This document shows, piece by piece, positions 54,679 to 62,975 of a stretch of DNA of 64,000 bases. The stretch comes from Leptolyngbya sp. O-77 (GTDB lineage: Bacteria; Cyanobacteriota; Cyanobacteriia; Elainellales; Elainellaceae): positions 1,773,001 to 1,837,000 of the forward strand of contig NZ_AP017367.1 in assembly GCF_001548395.1 (NCBI RefSeq), read 5' to 3'. The translations under genes were made by a program, and so were the position numbers. Numbering within the stretch: the stretch's first letter is position 1; each line of letters opens with the position of its first letter. Under the pieces are notes generated by a model. That model was given only the letters and a program-made list of their open reading frames with translations, ran no database searches and had not been told where the DNA came from.

Positions 54679-56934
54679 TCAGCTTTGCAGATATCGCTCC
54701 CACATCTGTTCATAGGCGCGTTCCATTTCGCGGGTAAACTGGCGGGCATTCCACAACGGCGAGGTTTGGCGCGATCGCCGCAATTTGGCTTGAATCTCTT
54801 CGCGCAACTTCGCATCTTTACCCAGTCGCACGCCCCATTCCACATACTCTTCGGCGGTATGGGCGATGCCTTCGGTAATGCCTGCGTTCATCATCATGCC
54901 GTAGCTGTTGCGGCTGGCAAACTGCTTGCCCACCTGCGTCACCATTGGAATGCCCATCCACAGGGTTTCCATCGTGGTCGTCGCGCCGTTGTAGGGGAAC
55001 GTGTCGAGTACCACATCGGCGATCGCCAGATTGGCCCGGTGGTCTAGCTCCGTCTTGTCGCGGCTCAGGAAACGGAGGCGATCGCCCGCCACGCCCTCTT
55101 CTTCGGCAATCTGTAAAAACAGCGCCCGCACCGACTCCGAATCCCCTGCACCTTTGATCAAAAAGTAGCTATTGGGAACCTCGCGGATGATTTGCATCTG
55201 TCGCCGCACGGTGTCCGGATGCCGCTTGTAGGCAATCTGAGCGCTGAGATAGATAACAGCATCGCTGGGAATTCCTAAATCGTCGCGCCGCAGTGTGGGC
55301 ACACCCACCTCAAAGCCGTCCACCGCCAAATACGTCTGCGGCAAACGCCAGATGGTCTCGGCATAGTATTCGTCAGCATCGTCAGGCACGACGTAGGAAT
55401 CGGCAATGAAGTAATCCACCGCCGGTAGCCCCGACGCATCCAGCCCCAGCCACGTTACTTGCACGGGCGCAGGCTTCAGCGCCAGCACACCGATATTCAA
55501 ATCGGAGGTAATGCTATCCAAATCGACCAGAATATCGATTTCGTCCTCGCGGATAGTCTTGGCAATGCCCAGAATGTCGCCTTCGATGGCGTAAGCGCTA
55601 TCGGCTTTGCTGGCAAACCATTCGCGCCCAAAGGCTCCTGGCTCGATTTGCTGATTAAACAGGACGTGAATCTCGAAGCGGTCATGGTCGTGATGATGCA
55701 GCAGCCAGCGGCTCAGCCAGCCGACCGAGTGCGCCCGCATACAGCGCGAGATGTATCCTACTCGCAGCTTTTTGCGCTCGACGCTCCGCACTAAGGGCGC
55801 TTGGGGATAGGGAATGTAAAGGTCACTTTTCTGTTTAATAGATGCCGTGAGGTCGTCCTGATAAAGCTTTGCGACTCGATTTTGGAGCGATCGCGTCTCT
55901 CTGGGTGAATCGCTGACATACGGGTAAAAGTACATTGACGCAGTCAAGATCGAGGCATCTAAAAGCTGGTCGTCCTTTATCTCATACTCCGCAAGAAATT
56001 GCTCTGTGAGCGCTGTAATTTCTTGCAGCGTTGCCGTCACTCGTTCCCACTGTCCACCGCGAATCATCAGCCCCCGCAGCAGCATAGAGGTTCCCATCCA
56101 CCGCTGCATTGTTGTTTGAGTGCCCGCCAAAAACCGCTCCGCAAAGTCAATTCCTTTGTCGTATTGCTCACTGTCCTGGTAATAGGCGCTCAGCCGCAGC
56201 AGCGTGGCGGAATGGTATGGGTCAATTTGATGGCACAGTTCCGCATAGGGGATGGCGCGACTGTAGTTAATGATCTTGGAAGAAATGTTGTAGGCTGCGT
56301 CCAGCAGCGGGTCGATCCAGTCGGCTGGCTGCTCCACTCGTGAAATAAATGCCTGCACCAAGGCAATCACAGCATTTTCGTAGGGAATGGTTTCCAGCAG
56401 TTGCTTGACGAGGGTAGACAGATGCTCCATCTCTGCGGCAGTGGGCTGCACTGTCTGGAGCCACTCAATTAAGCCCAACTCCTCCAGACTGTTTGCCTGG
56501 AACTGCTTTAGCTCTAGTTCGAGTTCCACCAGATGCAGCGCATTTTGCCAGTCTGCTGGATTGACTTCGCGCAGGTGGCGGCGAATCAGCCAGGCCACTT
56601 GCGCCTGTCCTTTGCGCTGCTGGCGCAGGGCCTCGGTGTGCAGGAGGTTCGATAGCTCTGTCGTCCAAGGCTCAAGCTGGTCTGGCGCTGCCTCAGACAT
56701 CATCATTGTCCAGAGCAGTTGCGCTTCTTCTTCCTGTTTTTGCAAAAGCCGCACCAAACCCAAATGCCAGACAGCCGAGGGAATTGCAGCATTTTCCTCG
56801 ATCAGTTGCTCCAGCGCCACGGCGGCTGCGTCATAGCGCTCAGCCCGAACTAGGGCGATCGCCTCTTGCAACCTGGGATCGACAGGGGCGGCGCTATCAG
56901 ACACAGGCTCGGAACTCAACGTCAGCTCTGTCAT
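54679..56934 (-). CDS. SPINDLY-type O-linked N-acetylglucosaminyltransferase family protein
   Basis: 751 aa. The first 350 residues are helical, tetratricopeptide-like repeats (ALVRAERYDAAAVALEQLIEEN; RLSAYYQDSEQYDKGIDFAERFL). The rest is a family 41 glycosyltransferase: KLRVGYISRCMRAHSVGWLSRW, LVDLDSITSDLNIGVLALKPAPVQVTWLG, and DVVLDTFPYNGATTTMETLWMGIPMVT, the UDP-GlcNAc binding region. Bacterial members glycosylate serine or threonine of proteins, often surface proteins. It stands on the same strand as and directly downstream of a type IV pilin gene (662 bp). Its 3' end abuts a heptamer array and its 5' flank has an 11-bp array. Confidence 0.9.
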   Translation of the reverse strand: MTELTLSSEPVSDSAAPVDPRLQEAIALVRAERYDAAAVALEQLIEENAAIPSAVWHLGLVRLLQKQEEEAQLLWTMMMSEAAPDQLEPWTTELSNLLHTEALRQQRKGQAQVAWLIRRHLREVNPADWQNALHLVELELELKQFQANSLEELGLIEWLQTVQPTAAEMEHLSTLVKQLLETIPYENAVIALVQAFISRVEQPADWIDPLLDAAYNISSKIINYSRAIPYAELCHQIDPYHSATLLRLSAYYQDSEQYDKGIDFAERFLAGTQTTMQRWMGTSMLLRGLMIRGGQWERVTATLQEITALTEQFLAEYEIKDDQLLDASILTASMYFYPYVSDSPRETRSLQNRVAKLYQDDLTASIKQKSDLYIPYPQAPLVRSVERKKLRVGYISRCMRAHSVGWLSRWLLHHHDHDRFEIHVLFNQQIEPGAFGREWFASKADSAYAIEGDILGIAKTIREDEIDILVDLDSITSDLNIGVLALKPAPVQVTWLGLDASGLPAVDYFIADSYVVPDDADEYYAETIWRLPQTYLAVDGFEVGVPTLRRDDLGIPSDAVIYLSAQIAYKRHPDTVRRQMQIIREVPNSYFLIKGAGDSESVRALFLQIAEEEGVAGDRLRFLSRDKTELDHRANLAIADVVLDTFPYNGATTTMETLWMGIPMVTQVGKQFASRNSYGMMMNAGITEGIAHTAEEYVEWGVRLGKDAKLREEIQAKLRRSRQTSPLWNARQFTREMERAYEQMWERYLQS

Positions 56935-56983
56935 AGGAATCGGGGGGTGTCTTGCAAGGGAAAAAAACTGGGGCAGATGCGAA

Positions 56984-57027
56984 CTTGCAGAGATCTTGCA
57001 GGGATCTTGCGGGGATCTTGCGGGGAT
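56984..57027. repeat. 11-bp tandem repeat, 4 copies
   Basis: CTTGCRGGGAT repeated four times (one unit has CTTGCAGAGAT). It lies 50 bp upstream of the minus-strand OGT start codon. Confidence 0.88.
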
Positions 57028-57094
57028 TTAGAGAGCGATCGCTCTCTTGGCTTTACGCTGATAAGCAAAACTCATATCAATCTCTCACCAGGTT

Positions 57095-57205
57095 CTAGTA
57101 CTCTGCCACAGCTAGAACTTGGGTTTGTAGTCAGTGCTTCAGCGCTGAAGCGCTGACTACGAGCCAGGGCATCCCCCTAAAACTAAAATCAGACGCATTC
57201 CGTAG
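57095..57205. mobile_element. MITE-like element, second family, copy 2
   Basis: About 111 bp, related to the element at 45802-45982: shared CACAGCTAGAACT, a GTAGTCAG-GCTTCAGCGCTGAAGC-CTGACTAC palindrome, GAGCCAGGGCATC and CCCTAAAACTAAA. It lacks the internal 71-bp duplication of the other copy. Left end CTAG, right end weaker (GTAG). Confidence 0.65.
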
Positions 57206-57261
57206 TCTTTTATACGGCTTTAACCGTACATCCGGCAGAGCCAGAGCGATCGCACGCAATA

Positions 57262-57373
57262 TAGCAGCTAACTGGTTGGTTAGGACACGTAGGACGGACA
57301 TAGTTGCTGTTGAGGCTCGTAGTGAGGACTTAAGTCCTCACTACAAACGTCCTAACTAACCTGCGTATTGCTA
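57262..57373. mobile_element. MITE, IS630/Tc1-mariner-like, copy 2
   Basis: 112 bp, same length as copy 1, with TAGCA...TGCTA ends and flanking TA on both sides. Six substitutions relative to copy 1; two of them form a compensating pair in the central palindrome stem. No coding capacity. Confidence 0.85.
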
Positions 57374-57469
57374 TATTTGCAGTATTTGCAATGTTTGCAG
57401 CATCAAGACTCTGTATCGATTAGGTTACCCAATCCACAGTCAAAAATCGAAAAGAGCGGGCATCTTCCA

Positions 57470-57502
57470 AAACAAAAAGCTGTCGGGAAAATTCCTGACA
57501 GC
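57470..57502 (-). terminator. rho-independent terminator after pilin gene
   Basis: On the minus strand GCTGTCAGGAA pairs with TTCCCGACAGC (positions 57502-57479, one G-U), followed by TTTTTGTTTT. It lies 95 bp beyond the pilin stop codon. Confidence 0.85.
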
Positions 57503-57596
57503 CTTCTATTGCAGAATGTCACACCAGTTGCGAATCGAAAGATAGCAGCACTCAGGGCCAAATCATCTCTATCGCAATCAGGCTTACATCCAAGCC

Positions 57597-58079
57597 CTAC
57601 GGGCAGACGGTACCTGTGATCGTGGGGACGCTGCCAATGCCGCCTTCGCACAGCAGCGCCAGGGTGGTGGCGCTACCATCAGAAGCAGGTGCAATCCAGA
57701 CCTTGCCAGCATAGCCCTTCAGCGTTGCAGTCGGGGTAGCGGTGGTGGTTGCCACTGCGCTTGTACCCGCACCTGTGCCGCTAGAGGCGTAGGTGTAGTT
57801 CTTGGTGTTGCTGATGCCCAGTTCTAGGTTGCTGAGCGCACCGAAGGTGTTCTTCTCCAGGAAGTAGGCTTGCTGACCGCGGTTGATGGAACCAACGTAG
57901 GTTTGAGCTTCAGACTGGCGAGCCTTGTTGGCTTGGTTCAGGAAGGAGGGCAGTGCGATAGCGGACAGGATACCGATGATGATGATCACCACCAGCAGTT
58001 CAATCAGCGTGAAGCCTTCTTCGCCCTTTTTCTTATCGATCAGGTGCTGCAAAAACTTCGCTTTCAGTTCAGTCTTCAT
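57597..58079 (-). CDS. pilA: type IV pilin (PilA-like)
   Basis: Major-pilin-type protein of 160 aa. A 22-residue basic leader ends in KKKGEEG, the prepilin peptidase site precedes FTLIELLVVIIIIGILSAIALPSF, and Glu5 of the mature chain (Glu27) is present. The globular part has QTYVGSINRGQQAYFLEKNTFG, followed by a Thr/Ser/Ala-rich stretch (SAVATTTATPTATL) that would suit O-glycosylation, and two C-terminal cysteines (CEGG...TVCP) for the D-loop disulfide. AAGGAG lies 10 bases before ATG. Terminator immediately downstream. It stands between an O-GlcNAc transferase and two methyltransferase genes. Confidence 0.95.
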   Translation of the reverse strand: MKTELKAKFLQHLIDKKKGEEGFTLIELLVVIIIIGILSAIALPSFLNQANKARQSEAQTYVGSINRGQQAYFLEKNTFGALSNLELGISNTKNYTYASSGTGAGTSAVATTTATPTATLKGYAGKVWIAPASDGSATTLALLCEGGIGSVPTITGTVCP

Positions 58080-58215
58080 AGGGTAGAGTCTCCTTGAGGT
58101 TGCGGGATACTGGGTTTCTAACTCCTAGCGTTAATTTGCCCAGCTTGCGTTAGTTTCATATCAGGGGTCTCAAAAATTTTCTGGGATTTTCTGAGAAGCT
58201 GAAAGCCTTGCAGTG

Positions 58216-59538
58216 TCAGGAATCTAACTCGGTGAGTACGTATAAAAACGCATCAAGTCGGTTCAACAAGTTTTGTACCCTGGCAAATGCAGTGTTCTCA
58301 CTGAGTGGCTCCAGGGTTGCCCAGTCTATGGGCTGAATCTGTTGCCAGCGCTGGGTTAGGGCGGCGACGGTCTGGGGCCCGTCCCACAGGGGCAGCAGGC
58401 AAGCGGTTTCCAGGGCAGTCAGCAAAACGGGTCCCATTGCGGGCAGGTCGATGTAGCGGGTTAGCTCGAAGGGTTGACTGGTTTCAATCTGGGCGATCGC
58501 CGCTTCTCGGATCGGCGCAGCCCGCAACACCGGATGCAGGTGAACCCGGGCCCATCGCCATGCTTCATCGTCCCAGGCATCGACAGGAATCCCCGGCGGG
58601 TCAGCATCCACCCGCACACACCAAACATCCAGCAGGCGATTCACGGGATGGAGGAGTTCATACATCCGCAGTTGATCGGACGGCTCAGCAGCCATCAGGC
58701 TCATGCCCCACAGCGCGGGCAGGTCGTCGCAGTCCTTAAACAGGTCGGGCACTTGCCAGTGCCGCCAGTTCACCATGCTGAGAAACTCCAGCTTGGCCGC
58801 ACCCAGCAGGTCAAACACATCGGGAATTGTGAAGCCTTTGTCCCCCGTCAGCAGATGATTTGCCAAAATGCTGCCGTCGCTTTCGGGGCATTCATATTCA
58901 GGCTTCCAGGCGTGCTGCTTCAGCACCACATCCGGCTTTAGGGCTTTCATCGTGTTGATCACCACCTGCACGGCCTCGCTCTGGGAGGTTTCTGGCTTCA
59001 TCAGCCCGATCGCCCGAAAGAGCTCTTGCGCTCGATAAAACGCATGGCGCTGGAGGGCACTGTGCAGGTTCACCCGCAAAATGCCGTCGGGCTTGAGGAC
59101 GCTGGTCATAGCCTGTAATGCTGCCAGCGGGTCGGGCACCAGATACAGCGTCTCGTCGCAGTTGATGTAGTCAAAATGGATTCCCAAACTGGGCAAATCT
59201 TCGATCAGCAGCGTGTAAAACTCTGTGTTGGGAATTTGGTGATAGTCGAGCCGCTGCCTCGCCAGCTTGACCGACTCTTCCGACAGGTCAACGCCGATGA
59301 TCGTCGCCCCCGGATTGGCGATCGCCAGCAGATGCGCCTTGTAGCCCGTCCCACAGCCCGCGTCCAGAATCACCTTGCCTACGGTATCCACCGCCCGCCG
59401 ATAGCGCAGGTAGTAAGGCGTGACCATGCTATGCACAAACTGCATATCGTAATCCGCCACGGGTGATTGGTCGAGCGGAATCCGGGGATAGGGCGCGTTG
59501 TCAAACTGGGCGCGGAGTTCGTCGAGGGGGGAGAGCAT
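58216..59538 (-). CDS. SAM-dependent methyltransferase, two-domain
   Basis: 440 aa. N-terminal class I methyltransferase: VILDAGCGTGYKAHLLAIANPGA (motif I), IIGVDLSEESVKLARQR, then FDYINCDETLYLVPDPLAAL and VLKPDGILRVNLHSA (motifs II-III). The C-terminal 200 residues (TIPDVFDLLGAAKLEFLSMVNW, LLPLWDGPQTVAALTQRW) form a second domain, possibly a winged helix that reports on substrate. Target unknown. It lies 137 bp upstream of the pilin gene in the same direction, next to a paralogue that is damaged. Confidence 0.85.
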   Translation of the reverse strand: MLSPLDELRAQFDNAPYPRIPLDQSPVADYDMQFVHSMVTPYYLRYRRAVDTVGKVILDAGCGTGYKAHLLAIANPGATIIGVDLSEESVKLARQRLDYHQIPNTEFYTLLIEDLPSLGIHFDYINCDETLYLVPDPLAALQAMTSVLKPDGILRVNLHSALQRHAFYRAQELFRAIGLMKPETSQSEAVQVVINTMKALKPDVVLKQHAWKPEYECPESDGSILANHLLTGDKGFTIPDVFDLLGAAKLEFLSMVNWRHWQVPDLFKDCDDLPALWGMSLMAAEPSDQLRMYELLHPVNRLLDVWCVRVDADPPGIPVDAWDDEAWRWARVHLHPVLRAAPIREAAIAQIETSQPFELTRYIDLPAMGPVLLTALETACLLPLWDGPQTVAALTQRWQQIQPIDWATLEPLSENTAFARVQNLLNRLDAFLYVLTELDS

Positions 59539-59707
59539 AGAGGTATCGGGATGTGGCGGGGTGATGGGTTAGCGGACTGGTGGGGTGGCAGGGGTGGCGG
59601 GGTGGCGGGGTGACGGGGTGACGGGGTGACGGGGTGGTTTACTCCAACACTCCAACACTCCAACACTCCCCCCTCTCCCCCCTCTCTCTCCCTCCCCCTC
59701 CCTCGCG

Positions 59708-61043
59708 CTAAGACTCAACCAGCACAAACAAACACCGCTCTAGTCGCTTGATTAGCTCCACGATTTGCCCCAGGGCAGTGTCTGCGGTCATAGGTTCCAG
59801 GCTGGGCAGTTGGACGGGGTGGAAGCGCTGATATTGATGGGCGATCGCCGCGATGGAGTGCGGCCCGTCCCACAGCGGCAGCAACGAGAGTGCCTGACTG
59901 CTGCTCAGCACCACGGGCGTTGGCGAAACCTGGCTGAGGTGGCGATTTATTTCAAACGGCTGAGAAGCCTGACACGCCGCCAATAGTGCCTGACGCACTC
60001 GCTCGGTGCGGAGTTGGGGGATGCAGGTGCAGGGTCGCCCGCTGCCAGTCGCTCAGCGCCCAGTTTTGCAATGTCCGGTCTGGGGGCGAGTCGGGCGGTT
60101 CCGCTTCGGTGGCAACGCCGCACCAGGCATCCAGCAGGCGATGCACCGGATTCAGCAGTTCGTAGAAATAAAGCTGGTCTTCGATCGAGCAATTGGGCAC
60201 CAGTTGGTTCCACGGCTCCGGCAGTGCATGGGGATTTTGGAACAGGTCGCGCAAATCCCAATGCAGCCAGTTCACCATGCTGATCAATTCTAGGTCTGCC
60301 GACTTTAGCAACCCGAACAGATCAGGAATGGTATAGCCCTTGTCGCCCAGCAGCAGATGATCGACCAGCACACCCTCTGGCTGCTGCTGATAAATTGGGT
60401 GCCAGGTGGTGGTTTTCAGCACGACGTGATCCTTGAGGGCGTTCATGGTTTCATGCACCAGTCCCACCTCCAAATCCGTTGGATTGTCGTCCATCAGCCC
60501 CAGCATCTGAAACAGGGCTTGCGCCTGATAGTAGCGGCGGCGCTGATAGGCGCTGTGCAGGTTTACCCGCAAGATGCCGTCAGGTTTTAGCACCGACCGC
60601 ATTGCCTGCAACCCTGCCAGCGGATCGGGCAGCAGATACAGCACCTCATCGCAGTTGATGTAGTCGAACTGTATCCCCGAGGTTGGGCAAGTCTTCGATC
60701 AGGGCCGGCGTAGCACTCTACCTGATCAAACCCGTGATGCGCCAGCCCGTTGCTGAGTCATCTCCACTGACTTTTTCCGACAAGTCCATGCCCACAATCT
60801 TTGCGCCCGGATTTGCCTCCGCCAGCATCAGGCACTTGTAGCCACTGCCGCAGCCCGCATCTAAAATCAGCCGATCTTGCGGATCGATTACTCGACCTTC
60901 GCGGCGGTAATACGCCGTTATCAGGCTGTGCTTGAATAGGGAATTTGGATCGTCCTTGGGCGACTGATCCAGCGGCACACGCGGATAGGGCGCGTGGTCA
61001 AATTGCTGGCGGATTTTGTCCAGGGCTTTCGGGGGGGGAGCAT
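59708..61043 (-). pseudogene. paralogous SAM-dependent methyltransferase, multiple frameshifts
   Basis: Homologue of the 440-aa methyltransferase, arranged in tandem. Pieces in three frames: FDHAPYPRVPLDQSP, LDAGCGSGYKCLMLAEANPGA (near 60978-60718), DEVLYLLPDPLAGLQAM through TIPDLFGLLKSADLELIS (60644-59952), and QALLAACQASQPFEIN to LLPLWDGPHSIAAIAHQ (59998-59708). At least six single-base changes are needed to make it whole: in the C8 run next to the start (61032-61040), three or four between 60650 and 60770, and one near 59990-60010. Five or more changes in one gene fit either decay after duplication or a locally poor assembly. Confidence 0.78.
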
Positions 61044-61093
61044 TTGGAGTGCTGGGGGTGTTGGGGTGTTAGGGTGTTGGAGTAAGGGAAAGG

Positions 61094-61561
61094 TTACTTT
61101 AACTGAACAAAGTCGCTTCTAATCCAGCCGACAGCGCCTGATACTGGAAATTTGACCTTGTACCAACTTTGACCGTCCTTACCAATTGTGTTGTCCAAAA
61201 TCAAAACTTCGTCACCAACTAGACCATAGCGCCGGGGTTGGAATATCTGTGCTTGGTACTCTCGCAGATTAATTCTGGCTGATGCATCCTCAGCCATCAG
61301 AATTCCAGTCGAACCGCCATGGGGAGTTAGGGCCGATATCTCACCAACTTGGTTTATGGAACGGGGTTGACCATCGCAACCAGCATACTCAGCGGACGAA
61401 AATTTTGCTTCGTAATGTACTAGCAGTTGCTCTAAGGGAATTGTGTAGTTGTTAGCTGCATACACAGACTGAGCAAGCCGTGCTGAGTTGCCTGAATGCT
61501 CTAGAATTTCCTCGCAAGCATAACGAAGTGCAATTTCAACGCCACCCCTGAGCCTCCCCAA
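61094..61561 (-). CDS. SH3-domain-containing protein, start uncertain
   Basis: About 155 aa from TTG 61561. The last 60 residues form a bacterial SH3-type module (ARINLREYQAQIFQPRRYGLVGDEVLILDNT, GAVGWIRSDFVQLK). Before it is a segment with CDGQPRSINQVGEISAL, and a helical start (VEIALRYACEEILEHSGNS). No signal peptide is visible in this frame; in another frame (ARKTIQNWGGSGV) more coding-like sequence continues upstream, so a frameshift or a different start is possible. It might be the C-terminus of an exported protein. Confidence 0.6.
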   Translation of the reverse strand: MGRLRGGVEIALRYACEEILEHSGNSARLAQSVYAANNYTIPLEQLLVHYEAKFSSAEYAGCDGQPRSINQVGEISALTPHGGSTGILMAEDASARINLREYQAQIFQPRRYGLVGDEVLILDNTIGKDGQSWYKVKFPVSGAVGWIRSDFVQLK

Positions 61562-61594
61562 TTTTGTATGGTTTTGCGGGCGTAACTAGATACG

Positions 61595-62020
61595 CTACCC
61601 CGGTTGACGATTAATTACTTCGTAGAATCTTTCACGGAAGCGTTCCTTGCTAGAGCTGGCTTTAGGGCTTGCAGGCATTGCTGCGGATTCTGGGGATGGC
61701 GATTCTACTGGCTGAGATGGTGGGGATGCTTGAGCCTGCTGGACTGTGGTTTGTACTGCGGTCTGAGTGGAAACGTTTTGTACGTTAGAGCCATTAGGTT
61801 CTATAAAGCGACCAATGAGAACCCAAGGTAAAATTCCCATTGCTGTTGCAAATGCTTTCTCGTTTCTTCCCAGCTTTTTTGCAAATAGCCATGTCAGTGG
61901 AATTCCGAAATATGGCATCAGAAAACTAAAAATTGACCAAACAATGGTGCCAGTTAGTTTGGTCTCCTGCTCGGCTGTGAGTTTTTTGGGTTGATCGGGT
62001 GAATGCTGCTCTGGGTTCAT
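61595..62020 (-). CDS. membrane protein of unknown function
   Basis: 141 aa. Two hydrophobic segments (TGTIVWSIFSFLMPYFGIPLTWLFA and AFATAMGILPWVLIGRF) follow a charged N-terminus, and the C-terminus is a Gln/Ser/Pro-rich tail (TAVQTTVQQAQASPPSQPV) ending KERFRERFYEVINRQPG. It is immediately upstream of the SH3 gene (33 bp) in the same direction, so they may be co-expressed. No family recognised. Confidence 0.65.
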   Translation of the reverse strand: MNPEQHSPDQPKKLTAEQETKLTGTIVWSIFSFLMPYFGIPLTWLFAKKLGRNEKAFATAMGILPWVLIGRFIEPNGSNVQNVSTQTAVQTTVQQAQASPPSQPVESPSPESAAMPASPKASSSKERFRERFYEVINRQPG

Positions 62021-62186
62021 GGCAATAATTGCTAAAAATCTTAAGGTTGCTTAGGCGCTAAGTTTTCTGCTGAAGAAGTTGCTCCTCAGCAGTTGACTTT
62101 GTAATTAGGTTTCCCAGAGAAGAAGGAAATGCGCTGTAAACCAAAGATTCACTCAAATTTTGCCAGAAGCGGTTTTAATCGTGAAT

Positions 62187-62975
62187 CTACGCTTTATTTG
62201 CCTTTTCATAAAGCTGTTTCAAAATTGGAATCTTGCGGTATTGATCGGGCTGGACGGCTGCCCAGTTGATGCCAGTGGGTTTTGGGAAGGTGTGATGAGT
62301 AGCGATCGCCCCTTCTGGTGTCACAACCCAATCCAGCGGCCAGTCGTGGGGTTCTACAGGCAGTTTATCCGCATCCACAAGTTGCAGCGGGTGGATGGTA
62401 GTGACGATTTGCGTGTCGGGTTTTAGCAGGTTGAACTGTTGCAGCATAGCCAGTTCCAGGTCGGCGAAGCCTGCACCTTTGCCTGTGCGCCCGCCTGCGG
62501 TCGTAGCGGCGACGCTGCCCACGACGACCAGATCAATCGGCTGCATCTCGTCAAAGCTGACCAGTCGCCCGTGGATTAGCGCCTGACGCATGGCGGCCAC
62601 CTGCTTGAACGGGATGCCCTGCCGTTGCAGTGTGGCAGGGTCGAGTTCCACAAAGCACTGGCGGCGGGTGAGGCGCGGCACGGCCATATAGAGTCGCTTG
62701 CCGTCTTGCAGCGCCCGCAGCCGCACGGGGGCTTGCGGTCGGTCGGGGTTGCACTTGACGACCTGCGCCTGCTGCCAGATGGGTAGGGCAGCAAGCTGCT
62801 CGGCGGCGGCTTCGGCTCCGGCAAAGTGGGGGATGTGGCCCACTGGGTCGCGGAGGGCTGCGCCGCTGTCTTTCAGGCTTTGCCAGACCGAGTTCCGCAG
62901 TTGGGCTTTGGCGGGATGGCGATCGCCCCATTCCACAGTAGGCAAACTGGCGCTGGAGTCAGCAGGGGTATCCAT
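62187..62975 (-). CDS. 5-formyltetrahydrofolate cyclo-ligase family protein (MTHFSD/archaeal type)
   Basis: 262 aa. The pattern WGDRHPAKAQLRNSVWQSL, HIPHFAGAEAAAEQLAAL, YMAVPRLTRRQCFVEL and VVVGSVAATTAGGRTGKGAGFADLELAML belongs to the 5-FCL-like branch that lacks the E. coli spacing but keeps the GxGxG phosphate loop. Classical enzymes convert 5-formyl-THF to methenyl-THF. ATG 62975 overlaps the folK stop codon by one base (TAATG), evidence of translational coupling with folate biosynthesis. The frame is open 42 codons upstream, inside folK. Confidence 0.88.
   Translation of the reverse strand: MDTPADSSASLPTVEWGDRHPAKAQLRNSVWQSLKDSGAALRDPVGHIPHFAGAEAAAEQLAALPIWQQAQVVKCNPDRPQAPVRLRALQDGKRLYMAVPRLTRRQCFVELDPATLQRQGIPFKQVAAMRQALIHGRLVSFDEMQPIDLVVVGSVAATTAGGRTGKGAGFADLELAMLQQFNLLKPDTQIVTTIHPLQLVDADKLPVEPHDWPLDWVVTPEGAIATHHTFPKPTGINWAAVQPDQYRKIPILKQLYEKANKA

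Larger units (their letters stand above)
56935..57596. other. repeat-packed intergenic region between OGT and pilin genes
   Basis: 662 bp without a gene. From left to right: an 11-bp array (56984-57027), a copy of the second MITE-like family (57095-57205), the second copy of the IS630-like MITE (57262-57373), and the pilin terminator (57470-57502). An isolated HIP1 site is at 57037. Confidence 0.75.

Noticed and set aside
54437..54845. Arg/Glu/Lys-rich repeated proteins over the heptamer array
   Set aside because: Each heptamer gives the same seven-residue pattern in any frame; there is no independent coding evidence.
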